Shown here in pieces: positions 23,934 to 35,000 of a DNA stretch of 64,000 nt (positions are counted from its first letter, which is position 1; every line of letters starts with the position of its first letter). Under the pieces are notes generated by a model that worked only from the letters and a program-made list of their open reading frames with translations, was not told the DNA's origin and did no database searches. Location: NCBI RefSeq assembly GCF_005893125.1, contig NZ_VCJS01000035.1, positions 1 to 64,000 on the forward strand, in the 5' to 3' direction. The stretch is from Nonomuraea basaltis. Lineage in GTDB: Bacteria; Actinomycetota; Actinomycetes; Streptosporangiales; Streptosporangiaceae. Both the position numbers and the translations under genes were made by a program.

Positions 23934-26900
23934 TCAGGTCCCTCCCGCAATGGACAAACGCGCCGACCAAGCTGCCGCTACAAGCGGCTCGGGGTGGTAA
24001 TGCCCTCGATCATCGAGATCGAAGAGATCCAAGCCGAGGAGACAGCGGACGATCGATTCAGGATTGGGCTCGTCGACATCGCATTCCACGGCCGCGATCA
24101 GGTCGTCATGGGTGAGACCAGACCCATCGGAAAAAGCGGCGACTGCCTTATAAGCGCGAGACAGCCTGCGATCAGCCAGCAGCCCAACAGCTTCCAGGAG
24201 GCTACGATGCCCTTGCGGGCTGGCGAGTTCGGCCGACAGCCTCGTCAGGACATCTGCCTCTGCGCGCCGGGAGCAGTCAGTGAGAGCGCGTTCGACGAGG
24301 TGCGGCCAGCCGGAAGTGGCCGCATAGAGCCCATCGAGCTGCGCGCCGAACCGCTCAGTGTCCAGAGTCCAGGTCTTCAAGGTCGAGCGTGTGTGTCGGC
24401 GTAGCAGAACTACCGACATGCGCTGATCATCCGTGGCGAGGGCTTCCTCCCAGAAGCCGATCACGCCCGGATCCGCGATCAGGACAGCTGAGCGGGTGAC
24501 GCCCGACTCCCGGGGAAGAAGGGTGAGCGCATACCGCAAGCTGTCGCGGCAGCCCTCCGACTTGGTCTTTTTTTGGGCCAGGTCCGAAAGAATGATCCTT
24601 CGGTCGCCGGGAACCCCCTCGACCAACTCGGCCTTAAATTCGTTGACGCCCGTCGGCTTCCTTGACCGGAACCGAAGGCCGAGAGCGTCGACGACCTCGT
24701 CGAGCGTCTGAGTCACGTCACCAATTCCGGTTGCGCGTGACCCCAGCACCACCCGGGTCTGGTTTGTGTGCTCGCCGAGCAGGTCGTCGATCTGCTCTTC
24801 AGTGAGCGGAGACCGGCTACGGCCATCCCGGAGCTGGCGGCGAGCCTGGAGCACATGGTCGCGATGAGGTATCTGTTCGGTCGATGCGTTTACCAGTTCC
24901 GTCAACACATCGTCCGGGTTGCCGATCATCGGTAGGACGTTCAGGGATCTCAGCTGCCAGCCGAGGCCATCGCTGTTGTGATGGAGCACGCCAAGCCCGG
25001 CCATTTCCTGCAGGTAGGCGCGAAATCCCTCGAAGTCCAGGCCGGCGAAACCTTGCGGCCAATACGAGCCGCACTCAGCGCGCAGGTCGCTCTCCGTCAG
25101 ACGGGCGTCCATGCCTCGTTCGTAAGCGTGGTGGGCCAGGACGTTGGCGATGACGTTGTAGCGCGAGTCAAGGTTCAGGGTGTCCCGGAAGACCCGGATG
25201 ATGTCCCCCTTGAGTCCGTGATCGGAGATGACCGCCTCAACGTCCGACTCGTTGATCACGTAGGGAGGTCCAGCGTCTTGTCCAGTCCGACGCTGATGCA
25301 TGAGCTCAATCAGCCGGTGGCCGAACATCTGGAGCAGGAACGGCTGATAGGCGCAGTGTCCGTTGATTCGGTGGACGAGATCGGGCTCGATGACCATACC
25401 GAGCGCTCTGAGTGGTGTGGCGATCAAGTCGAAGGCGTGCTGATGCTTGAGTGGTCCGATGACCTCGGGGCGCTGGGCCAAGTGGGCGAACGGGCCGTTT
25501 CGCCCGATCTTGGCAAATCGCTGGACGGAGTGGAGCCCAGCGAACACCACCTTTACTCTGCCCTCGAACTCTGTACCGAGTGCCTTCAGCCTGTGGGTTT
25601 CCACGAAGGTCGGCGCGTCCGACTCGAAGAACCCGTCGGCCTCGTCCAGCAGAACCAGCAGCCGGTTCCGAGAGTCGGCGTCGAGCCAGGATCGCAGACC
25701 CGCCTTGACAGCGTCGTGGGAGTTACCGAGGGCCGCCCTAGCACGCAGAGGCACCAGTACCTCATCTTGGATCAGCTGTTTGCGAAGCTTGTCCCAGACC
25801 GCTCCGGCGCCAAGGCCGTCCTTGCCGACAATGTCCCTGAGGTCGAGAAAGACAGCCAGCCTTCCGGCGGTTCGTTCCCACTCTGTCTTGCTGTCACGAA
25901 GCAGTGCTGACTTGCCAAGGCCGCGTCCGCCAAAGATCACCTGTGTGCCATTGGGATTGAGGATCGCCCTGCGTTCCTTGTCGCGCCCGTAGAACATCTC
26001 GGGAGCCACCGGACCCCGCTTGTCTCGCACGTATGGGTTGATAGCGGAGAACGGGAGCGTCACCGCGAGTGCCGTGGGCAATTGACCTTCGCCGTGGACG
26101 GCAAGGTAGGCGAGCACGGCGTCGTCCAGGACGATCACCGGAGCGGGCGAGGAGACGGCGCGGATGGCCAGGGCTCGACGCACTGCCGCCGTCATGGTGC
26201 CGAAGTAGGCAACCAGCAGGCTGTCGCCGGAACGGTCATGGTCGATCCAGCTCATCAGCAGATCGGCAGTGGGCCTCCCCCAGGCCAGCAGAATCTTGAG
26301 GTCGCCGCCCTCCCGCCGCCCATCGCCGAGCCGTGTGCCAAATTCTGGCAGGGTGGCCCGGCCGACGAACCGAATCCCCGACGCCTCCACAAATCGACGT
26401 TCCGTGCTGTTTCCGGAATGAGGAGTCCTCTTGATCTGTCCGGGCTCCAGACCGGCCAGCCGCAGGACACCAATCAAATGTTCAAGTTGGCCTCCGCGGC
26501 CTCGGCCGTCTGGCGGAGTTGAGGCGAGCAGGCGCCAGTCCCGCAGCGCTGTCGCTCCCCGCTCCCTGACGCCTTCCGACAGAGCTGAGCAGTCAAGTAC
26601 CGGAAGAGCCGCGATCATCCCTCCAGAACGCAGCGCTTCAATGTGCTCCGCTGTGATCCCCTGTGGAAGGGCGTCGGGGACGGCCGGAAAGAATGATTCC
26701 AAATCCTGACGCGGCTCCCATGCGGGCAGGTCAGCATCGTTCTCGAGGCAGGAGATCAACTCTTCAGCGATGGAAAGCTTGCCAGCACTGATCAACACGG
26801 AGATCTTCTCGGGCTCGGCGGGATCGACGGGCTTCTGGCGCTCGGCAACGACACGATTCAGTCGATCACGTAGTCGTTCGGCAGCTGCATCTCGCAGTTC

Positions 26901-29861
26901 GGGAAGCATCTGCTTGATCTTGCCGAGTTGGTGGCGGACTTCATGCAGATCGGTGCGGCCGCCACGGATGGGATCAGCGGCCGCCAGAATCGAGCTAAGC
27001 TGCGTGTCCTCCTGCTCGGAAAGCTCGTTCTGCCCCCGAGCCCGACGCACCTCTACAGCCAGAGTGTCGCGCATGTCCAGGAGATCACTGCGGGAGCGTT
27101 CCATGGCCGCTCGCAGGTCGGATTCGGCGAAGCTATCATCTGCCGTTGGCCCGCTTGGAAGCGCCGCCTTCTTCTGGGCAGCGAGCCTCATGATCGCGGT
27201 GGCGGCCGGGTAGTTCTCCTCGGCGAGATGGCGGGTGTAGGCCTCTTTCCATGCCAAAGCGAACGCCTCAGCAAGCACGGAGGCCTCACTGCCGAAAGCA
27301 TCTCCAAGAACGACCGCGCCGGACTCGGAATCGAGCCAAGCGCCTGACGCCTTGAGAAGTTCCACACTCAGAACGAGATCGGCGGTGGGCTCACCCGGTG
27401 TGAGGCAGCACTCGCCGGCAAGCAGCGCAAAGATGTCCTCCATCGCCGCCGCTGCGGCGTGAGCAGCTGCGGCTGTCAACAACTCGGAGCTGCTCGCGTG
27501 GGCTGCCAGGACCGTCATAACAGGGCCGCGACGGCTGAGCAGTTCCGATCTCAAGGTCCCGATCGCTTGAGTTGCCCAACTTCGATCTTGCCGGGCCTGA
27601 AGCTCCAATGCTGTGACGGCCTCCAGCCACGCCGAGACAGCCGATAGCGCGCCGGCTGCCAAAGCGTGCAGGTTCTGGCGGGGACCACCGACCAGCGGTT
27701 TGGCCCCGTTCAGTCGAAGCTGGTGATCGAGTCGGTCGATCTCGCGGCTGATCTCGCTCGTGGCGTTCAGCCGCATGACCTGCTCTTTGACGTGCTGGAC
27801 TTTAGTCCGATCGTCTTTGGCGGCGGCAGAGAGGAGAGACCCGAGTAGACCATTTTCGGCGTCTAGCCAACGTTTCGCCATTGCGGTAGCACGCGGGAAG
27901 CGGATCATGCGCTGGCGAGTCAGTCGTGACGACGCCTCAGCCCTGGCTTCCTCCAAGCGACGTTCGAGCTCCGTTACGTCCGCGAGCATGCCGATGAGCG
28001 GCGCGTCGGCCAGCGCCCCGGACACGACGGTGCGGCCGACCTTTTCGGCCACCGCGCCGAGCTCGGGGTCTAGATGGTTGACCGACTCGATCAGCAGCGC
28101 TCCGATGTCGGATGCTCCAGTGATGAGGCCGGCGCGGATCAACGCCGGGACGGCGACGAGCAGCGCCACTGGTTCAGGTTCGATCATCGTGACGTCCCGC
28201 ATTTCAGCGGCGAGCCGTGCGGCGCAGGAGCCGTTGGCGGACCGGACGGCCTCGGCCAGTGCGGCGACCCGGTAGGCCCAGCGTTCAGGAGCCGCTCGGC
28301 CCGTGGCTTCCGCCATCGCGTGGGCGGCAGCGAAGCGACGCACGGCGACCAGGGCAGCCAGCCATTCCACAGGGTGCCGGTTGCCGTTGCGTTCCGAAGC
28401 GCGTAGTGCCGGACTCGGGGCATCGATCGTTACGGCTTCACTCTCAAGTCCTATCTCGGACTTCTCTGGCAATCCGACCGGTTCCATGGTCGAAGCGGCA
28501 GGTTCGACGAGCGACTGCTTCTTGCTAACTTCCGGTATTGATGCCTCGCTGGCCACCGTGGAGATCTCATTCTCAGCATGGTCGAGGAGCGCCTCAACCG
28601 GGCGGGTGAGCTGGCCGGTCGCGGCAAGAAACGAAAGATGGGCAGAAAGGACGTTCGCTCGCTCCGCGAGCGCGTTGAACTCCGTCTTGTCGGCGGGAAC
28701 GCCGTTCTCTCTTGCAACCAGGTCGATCAGATGGTGGAGCGCGAGGAGACCGTCGGCCTGACGATGCTCTGCCTCGCTCCAGGAGGGGGCATTCACGAGA
28801 GCTTCGATCAGTGTCGCTAGCTCGTCCAGACGGTCATCTGGCCCATTAAGCTCACCGAGGGAGCTAAGTTCGGCGGCTCTTTCCGCGCGATCCGCGGCCT
28901 GGAGCAAGGCCGTTAGCAGATCCGGTATCGGCCGGTCAGCTCCAATGTAGCGCCGAGCTTGAGCGGTGCGGGTGGCGAGTAGTTCGAGAGAAGCGAAGGA
29001 CGCCTCTGTGGGGATCAAGCCCGCCGAAAGATCCTCGCCGAGTCTTGCGACAAGATTCTTCGCCTCTGTCCATGCCTCAGCCAGATGTGCTGCAAGCTGT
29101 GCCGGATTGGCGACTAATTGTGTCGCGGCATCGTCGAAAGTGTCGGGATCCGGGATGGGCGTCTGGTCGGGAGTCTCTTCAAGCATTGGGGGCCCGTTCC
29201 TTGCGTGCGGCTCCTCTTGAGCGTGGTCAGCATCCCCGTCCGTGGGAGTGCCGGGTGGGAAGTCCGGGCTAGCTTCGATGACGAACCGGGCGGCTTCGAG
29301 CACGGCTTCCCCCTGCTCGGCGGACACTCCTGGTGGGAGCCACCAGGACAGCTCGGCCCAACTAGTTAGGAACCGAGCGTCGGCAGCGACAGCGCTCGGG
29401 GTGAGCCCGGTTCCGATGTAGGACCAGAGGTACAGGCAGGCAAGGCTCTCGGGAAAGGTGCCACCGCCGATTGCTTCGACTATTGGACGGGCAAAGGTCT
29501 GAGCTGCAAACCGGCCTTCTGGACGGTTTAGCCGGGCCAAGATGCCTTCGCACATGGACAGAGGGCACTTGCTGGGCTTGATGTTGCCGAACCCCAGGCT
29601 TCCCATGACGAGACCGCGACGATCGGGGGTAATCCTGTTCATTCCCCATCGCACATCGGCGGCCGTAATCGCCGAGATCGCTCCAGCGAACGGATCGGGC
29701 AGCCTACGCAGTTCCCGAGAGAAGACCTCGGCGGCTGTGTTGAACCGTTCTGGATTAGCCGGGATATACTCATGCATGGAATGACATGTGCACTTGCCAT
29801 TTCGTTCGTGGTGCTTGCGCCTCGCCATCCTCACCCGCCTTGCTTCCATCGCAACTCTCAT
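23934..29861 (-). CDS. 1,975-residue AAA/STAND-type ATPase, last gene of the pPIWI-RE island
   Basis: Residues 1-1250 are mainly helical, Ala/Leu-rich, with no recognised domain. A segment around 1180-1270 (LLAWGRPTADLLMSW, VLDDAVLAYLAVHG) precedes the ATPase. The P-loop FGGRGLGKSALL has K1317, and Walker B LLVLLDEADGFF lies near residue 1408. A lid and winged-helix-like region follow to about 1600, then 370 residues of unknown fold. P-loop plus large helical flanks recall STAND/NLR-type sensors and ORC-like ATPases; which one is not clear. The gap to the upstream gene is 59 bases, so co-transcription is likely. The N-terminus has a CTCHSMH Cys/His cluster. Starts at 29849 or 29828 are also possible. 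Confidence 0.65.
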   Translation of the reverse strand: MRVAMEARRVRMARRKHHERNGKCTCHSMHEYIPANPERFNTAAEVFSRELRRLPDPFAGAISAITAADVRWGMNRITPDRRGLVMGSLGFGNIKPSKCPLSMCEGILARLNRPEGRFAAQTFARPIVEAIGGGTFPESLACLYLWSYIGTGLTPSAVAADARFLTSWAELSWWLPPGVSAEQGEAVLEAARFVIEASPDFPPGTPTDGDADHAQEEPHARNGPPMLEETPDQTPIPDPDTFDDAATQLVANPAQLAAHLAEAWTEAKNLVARLGEDLSAGLIPTEASFASLELLATRTAQARRYIGADRPIPDLLTALLQAADRAERAAELSSLGELNGPDDRLDELATLIEALVNAPSWSEAEHRQADGLLALHHLIDLVARENGVPADKTEFNALAERANVLSAHLSFLAATGQLTRPVEALLDHAENEISTVASEASIPEVSKKQSLVEPAASTMEPVGLPEKSEIGLESEAVTIDAPSPALRASERNGNRHPVEWLAALVAVRRFAAAHAMAEATGRAAPERWAYRVAALAEAVRSANGSCAARLAAEMRDVTMIEPEPVALLVAVPALIRAGLITGASDIGALLIESVNHLDPELGAVAEKVGRTVVSGALADAPLIGMLADVTELERRLEEARAEASSRLTRQRMIRFPRATAMAKRWLDAENGLLGSLLSAAAKDDRTKVQHVKEQVMRLNATSEISREIDRLDHQLRLNGAKPLVGGPRQNLHALAAGALSAVSAWLEAVTALELQARQDRSWATQAIGTLRSELLSRRGPVMTVLAAHASSSELLTAAAAHAAAAAMEDIFALLAGECCLTPGEPTADLVLSVELLKASGAWLDSESGAVVLGDAFGSEASVLAEAFALAWKEAYTRHLAEENYPAATAIMRLAAQKKAALPSGPTADDSFAESDLRAAMERSRSDLLDMRDTLAVEVRRARGQNELSEQEDTQLSSILAAADPIRGGRTDLHEVRHQLGKIKQMLPELRDAAAERLRDRLNRVVAERQKPVDPAEPEKISVLISAGKLSIAEELISCLENDADLPAWEPRQDLESFFPAVPDALPQGITAEHIEALRSGGMIAALPVLDCSALSEGVRERGATALRDWRLLASTPPDGRGRGGQLEHLIGVLRLAGLEPGQIKRTPHSGNSTERRFVEASGIRFVGRATLPEFGTRLGDGRREGGDLKILLAWGRPTADLLMSWIDHDRSGDSLLVAYFGTMTAAVRRALAIRAVSSPAPVIVLDDAVLAYLAVHGEGQLPTALAVTLPFSAINPYVRDKRGPVAPEMFYGRDKERRAILNPNGTQVIFGGRGLGKSALLRDSKTEWERTAGRLAVFLDLRDIVGKDGLGAGAVWDKLRKQLIQDEVLVPLRARAALGNSHDAVKAGLRSWLDADSRNRLLVLLDEADGFFESDAPTFVETHRLKALGTEFEGRVKVVFAGLHSVQRFAKIGRNGPFAHLAQRPEVIGPLKHQHAFDLIATPLRALGMVIEPDLVHRINGHCAYQPFLLQMFGHRLIELMHQRRTGQDAGPPYVINESDVEAVISDHGLKGDIIRVFRDTLNLDSRYNVIANVLAHHAYERGMDARLTESDLRAECGSYWPQGFAGLDFEGFRAYLQEMAGLGVLHHNSDGLGWQLRSLNVLPMIGNPDDVLTELVNASTEQIPHRDHVLQARRQLRDGRSRSPLTEEQIDDLLGEHTNQTRVVLGSRATGIGDVTQTLDEVVDALGLRFRSRKPTGVNEFKAELVEGVPGDRRIILSDLAQKKTKSEGCRDSLRYALTLLPRESGVTRSAVLIADPGVIGFWEEALATDDQRMSVVLLRRHTRSTLKTWTLDTERFGAQLDGLYAATSGWPHLVERALTDCSRRAEADVLTRLSAELASPQGHRSLLEAVGLLADRRLSRAYKAVAAFSDGSGLTHDDLIAAVECDVDEPNPESIVRCLLGLDLFDLDDRGHYHPEPLVAAAWSARLSIAGGT

Positions 29862-29920
29862 TCTGTCGACACATCACCCGGGACCGCAGGAAAACGTCAA
29901 CAATCGCTCGTTAGGGTTCG

Positions 29921-32038
29921 TTAGCCGCCCCGGCGATGAGCACGCACGATGGTGTAGCCGACCGGTAGTTCCGGACCGAATCCGAAATGCTCAGCGACCT
30001 GGCGATACTCCGTCCGGGCGATGTCAGACGCCCGTTCGCCTGGACGAAGCCGGCGCAGAAATGACCGGACCTCGTGCCCTTTGAGGCGCACCGCCAGTTC
30101 GTGGGTCTCCTGTCCGGATGTAACTTCCCGGACCGGAACAACCTTGGGTTGCCAGACCAGGACAGGAATCTCCGATTCCTCGAGTGCCGCGGGAAAGTTC
30201 AGTGCACCGTTTTTGCCTCTGCTCGCCACTGATCGATGGAGAACCCCGTCGGTGAGCAGCTCCGCTAGCGGGGCTGACAGAACTATCGTGTGAGCGGTGG
30301 GATCGCCAAAGACCGCTCTGGCGAGCATCCGCTCCGGCAAGACCACGCCACCGTCTGCCTGGAGCAGGCCCGCTCGACGGACCGCACGTAGGATCCGCTC
30401 ATGGAGCTCGAGAGGCCCGGCGGGCCCTCGGACCACGCAACCCGGAGCTCTTTCTCTGGTCACGATTCCTTGGTCGTAGCGGTGCTCGATGAGTTCGCCG
30501 TTAAGCATGATCGGGATATCGAGAAGAGTGGATCCGGCGTTGAGGGTGGGGGCTCCACGAGGCCACCAGAAATCAAGGAGGATGCCAGGAAAGTACTCCA
30601 GCGGCCAGCACACGCCGGTCAGGCTGAGCCCGCCTTCTCGGTGCTCAACGCGGACCTTCTGATCCGCCTCATCGGGATCGAGGTTGTATCCCTCATGTGT
30701 GAGCCGCAGTCGTACGGTCCCCTCTTTCAGCTCGCCCGCGAGGCGCGCGGGTAGCGGGAGTGTTCCCTCCGTGTGATGCCGAAGCCGCAGCGGGGTGGTC
30801 CAGTCGATCTGGGAATCAGTGATGGTGAGTCGTTCCAGGGCGGCGGGTTCGACGGCCTGAAGGTCGTCATAAACGGCAGGCGGTAGGCTCTCCAGCCAGC
30901 CGATGCCTAATGGCAAGAGTGGGTCAAGGCCGGCGTGCGGCCCAGCGGGATGGGAGACACGCCAGACGCCGCCGCCCTGCCGGGCATCGTCGAGCCGCAG
31001 GTGTCCGCCTGAAGGCAGAGCACCTCCTTCGTCGGCTTCGCGCCTGGCCACGTCGGACAGCACGGCGTTGGTGTGGCAGACGGCGACAGCGTAGGCGATC
31101 CCTCCTAGCGCCGCTTGATTGGCGGCGAAAGCGCGCAGGCGGGGACCAACGGCCGTGTAGGTCACACTCTCGGCGGGTCGATTTCGTCGATTCTCCGAAG
31201 CCGGCCTGGTCATTCCGCTGACGATCGCGGACAGGTCGCCCCCGCCGAGTTCACCATCCCCGTCGGCGAATCGCATCGCGAGTTTCTCACGAGGGAAGGC
31301 GTACGGCCCCCAGCGCCGCAGGCCCGGGGCATTGGAAAGAACAGCGTCAAGAGTGCGGAGCGCCCCACGCACACCCGCCTGGAGATCAGTATCGTCGGCA
31401 TCGGCGCCAAGCAGTAAGGGCAGCGGCCCGGTGATCAGGCACTCCCGGGCGGGGCCCAGGAGGAACTCCGCGAATCCCGTTCGGGTGCGGGCGGGCAGAA
31501 GTAGATGACCGAGATCGTCGAGCAGTCGGCCCTTGCGGCGTAGCCGTCCGAGGCGTTCACGCGTGGTGATAACGCCTTGGCCAAAGGCGTCGAAATCTAC
31601 GACCAGTCTGTCTCGGGGCTCCGGGCCTCCATCAGGGCCTGCCCCGTCGCGGGGAGCCCCCGACAGCCAGGGCTCGACCTCACCATCGTCGTGCAGGGCG
31701 GGATGCGCGCCCTCGGCGTACAGGACTTCGCCGAACAACGGTTCCCCGCCTGCGGCCAGGCTTATCATCGCCCCGACCGGCGGGGCGGGTGCGTCAGGCG
31801 GCGCCGCAGGCAGGAGGTCGAAGTCCACTGGGCCACCTGTGTAGCCGCCGTAGTCGAGGTCGTAGCCGAAGTACACGGCGTTGAACGCAACCGCGGTGTG
31901 AAGAACGCAGCGCCGGGAAGCTAGCGCTTCGAGGTAGCCGGTAAGTTGCTCCCGCTGGCGTTCGGACATAGCTTCAAGACCGATGACGAGTTCGGCTGTG
32001 AACAAAGGTTCGTCCGCGTAGGGAGTCCAGATCGTCAC
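29921..32038 (-). CDS. 705-residue protein of unknown family in the pPIWI-RE island
   Basis: It starts at GTG 32038 behind AAGGAG and overlaps the upstream helicase stop (GTGA), so it is translationally coupled. No P-loop, nuclease or membrane motif is visible. The protein is rich in Leu, Arg, Gly and Pro; features that may help recognition are HTAVAFNAVYFGYDLDYGGY near residue 47, DFDAFGQGVITT near 170, FPGILLDFWWPRGAPTLNAG near 490 and a charged C-terminus. A structural or adaptor subunit is conceivable. I do not recognise it. Confidence 0.6.
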   Translation of the reverse strand: MTIWTPYADEPLFTAELVIGLEAMSERQREQLTGYLEALASRRCVLHTAVAFNAVYFGYDLDYGGYTGGPVDFDLLPAAPPDAPAPPVGAMISLAAGGEPLFGEVLYAEGAHPALHDDGEVEPWLSGAPRDGAGPDGGPEPRDRLVVDFDAFGQGVITTRERLGRLRRKGRLLDDLGHLLLPARTRTGFAEFLLGPARECLITGPLPLLLGADADDTDLQAGVRGALRTLDAVLSNAPGLRRWGPYAFPREKLAMRFADGDGELGGGDLSAIVSGMTRPASENRRNRPAESVTYTAVGPRLRAFAANQAALGGIAYAVAVCHTNAVLSDVARREADEGGALPSGGHLRLDDARQGGGVWRVSHPAGPHAGLDPLLPLGIGWLESLPPAVYDDLQAVEPAALERLTITDSQIDWTTPLRLRHHTEGTLPLPARLAGELKEGTVRLRLTHEGYNLDPDEADQKVRVEHREGGLSLTGVCWPLEYFPGILLDFWWPRGAPTLNAGSTLLDIPIMLNGELIEHRYDQGIVTRERAPGCVVRGPAGPLELHERILRAVRRAGLLQADGGVVLPERMLARAVFGDPTAHTIVLSAPLAELLTDGVLHRSVASRGKNGALNFPAALEESEIPVLVWQPKVVPVREVTSGQETHELAVRLKGHEVRSFLRRLRPGERASDIARTEYRQVAEHFGFGPELPVGYTIVRAHRRGG

Positions 32039-35000
32039 CGTGTCTCCTTAGCTCGCCAGGCGGCCTCGCGCCGCACGTTGCCGATTTCCCGCCAGCGTCC
32101 CTCGACGAACACCACAGTTCCCGCAGCCTCCAACCGCGCGAGTGAGTCCTCGACGCGACGTGCTGTCACCCGGGGCGCCGCCCCGAAATACCGGCTCGTC
32201 GTGATCGTCCTTTGCAGCCGCACCCTCTGTCGTCGCCCAGCGTGGAACCATGAGTCTTCACCTCGTAGAGCAAGGCGGAGGTGCTGAACGCTGAGACCAC
32301 GTGCGACGTGCCACAGCAGGGCGATGATCTGCCGATCGAGAGTGCCGTCTTGTGAGGTGGATGCTCCTCGGCTTGCGGTCAGGTTTCGGATAGCGGTGTT
32401 GAGGGCCAGGGCGACGCCGGTCTTCGTCTCCCCCTTCGGAAGGTCGACCCGCCTGTCCCAGCAGGCCGAGCAGCGGTTGTCTGCGCCCGAACAGCAGCCC
32501 TCGGGCAGCTCGGCGACCCCGAAGTAGTCGGCGAACTTACGGTTAGCGCAGGTACCGCGGTCTTCGAAGAAGTCCCGCAACCGGTCCAGCTCGGCGGCAG
32601 CCCGTGCCGTACGTCGCCCGAGCGCCTTGTGGAAACCGTCGGGAAGCCCGCGACGCAATGTTCTCACTCCTGTGATGAACCTCCGCGACGGGGCTGCGGA
32701 GACGTCGAGTCTCCCTCTGTCGTGCAGGTCGGACAGCAGCTCCCACAGCTCTGCCGGATGCTCGATCGCGTCGGGATACCCGTCGATCTCGGCTGCCAGG
32801 TGGCGGTCGAGGTCTGGAACGGATAGCGCTGACCTGCGAAGGTCACCCTCGCGTGCCGGAAGTCCCAGCACGGTTGCGATCAGTTTTTCCTCCAGCGGAT
32901 CAGAGATGCCTCCCGGATCCGAGAGCTCGCCCGCGGCGACCGCCACCCGGGGCGGGAAGTCGCCGAGATCTTCAACAGCTCCGAGGTCGGCGAGTGTTGT
33001 AAAGACCCGAGCCACTCCTTCCACATATTCATCGTGTGTGCGGGACTCCCGCGCCTTTGCGGCATCGATTCGTCCGGCCTCCAGGTCCTCACCGATGAGC
33101 CGGTCGGCCGCCGCGACGACATCAAGCACACCGTCGTGGTGGTCGAACACCATGACGGCCATCCGCCGGGCGAGAGACGCGGAGAGAGTCCGGTCCGTCA
33201 TGAACTGGACGGTCCGCAAACCTCTATTGGTGGCGAGGGCGAGGCCGGCGTTGACCGTACCCGGCGCGCCACCGTCTCGACCGGCGCGGCCGATCTGCTG
33301 ATAAAGCGCCGCCAGATCGGTCGGCGGCGACACGCAAAAGACCGTGCGTACGTCGGGACGGTCGATACCGAGGCCGAATGCGGACGTGGCCACCACGAGA
33401 AGTGGAACAAATCCTTCCTCGCCTTGCCGCGGGGCCTCGCGAAACTCCGTCATGACGGCTGCTTTCTCCGCCTCGGTGAGCCTGCCGTGGAAGCGTCGGA
33501 CCTGCACGTGACCGTCACCGACGTGCTCGCGGAGATGCGCATGGACGGCAACGACTTCCTTGACCGTCAGACAGTAGAAGATCGCGTGCCCGTCGATCTC
33601 GCGGACGACCCCTTCCAGCAGAGCGGCGACCTTCGCCGGCCCGGCCGATCCGATCGAGCGGCGGTGGATGGCCAGCTCCGGCCTGATCGGGCTCTCCTGC
33701 ACCGTCACGAGGTCGCCGTCGTCTCCGCCCTCATGAAGCCCGAAGATCCTTTCGCGCAATCCGGTGCGGACAGTGTCGTTGGCCGTGGCGGTCAACGCCG
33801 TCACGCGCAGGTCGTGCTCTACGCGGAGTTCAGCGAGAAAGCGTTCGACTCTGCGAAAGGACGGTCGGAAGTCATCTCCCCACTGGATCGAGGTGTGTGC
33901 CTCATCGATCGCGATCCGGGTGATGATGCCTTCGCGGACAGCGTCGCGGACCAGCTCTCGAAAGCGGCTCTGGCACAATCGTTCCGGAGACACGTAAATG
34001 ATCTTTATGCGGTGGTCGTGCCTGCCCTGTAGTTGCTCGTGGACCTCGGTGCGCCCTGCGCGGGAGTTCGACTCGCGCATCGGCCCGACGAGCGCTCGCA
34101 CTGCGCCGCCGATGGAACGGTTGAGCTCAAGTGCCTGGTCGTGCATGAGGGCGACTAGCGGCGATACCACCAGCGTGACTCCAGGCAGGATCAGCGCGGG
34201 CAGCTGGAAGCAGTAGCTCTTGCCGAAGCCCGTCGGTAGAAGCCCAAGCAGGTCATGTCGGTCGGCTACGGCGCGGATGGCCCGATCTTGGGCGGGCTTC
34301 AACACCGCCGGGCCATCCTGGAGCCGAAGTAGACCCGCGACTGCCGCAGCCCTCTGGACGACCTCGTCGGCCAGAGCGCCGGAGGAACGCAACCGTTCGA
34401 CCTCTTCGCGGCTCATTTCCAGGTTCCGGATCGCGCGGGTCTGTGGCAGGGTCGTGTGCTGGTCGAGCACCTCATCGGTCGACAGTTCAGAGGCCCTGTC
34501 TGGGTCGAGCAGTCCGTGACGGGCAAAGAACTGCCAGATCCGGCGCCAGGCGTCCGTCATCGGTACAACATTGCCTCCTCCGGGCTCCCAAGTAACGAGA
34601 TGGGGCTTGAGAATCTCTGGTTCAAGCGAGCCGAGGAAGACTCTCCGATAAGTTCGGCGAAGTGCTGAGGCTCCCGCGAGCTTACGGTCGGAGATGACGA
34701 CAACACCTCTGTGGCGCTCGGATCGGATGAGCCGCCCGACGGCCTGCCGGAGCTGGAGCGCGGCCATCGGCAGGTAATACCGCTCGGTGGCGGACCGCTC
34801 GGGATCCTCGAGGCCGAGCGACTCGGCTCGGACGGCCTCGGCCGCCCGGCGTGCCTCGATCACCGGGTCGCCGAATGGCGCGAATGGCAGCTTGTTGATC
34901 CAGACCAAGCTGAGGCGCTGTGGATCGGCGATATCGACGCCCTGCCACAAGCCCTTGGTACCGATGAGGAAGCCTCCACCGTATTCAGGGTCGGTGAACT

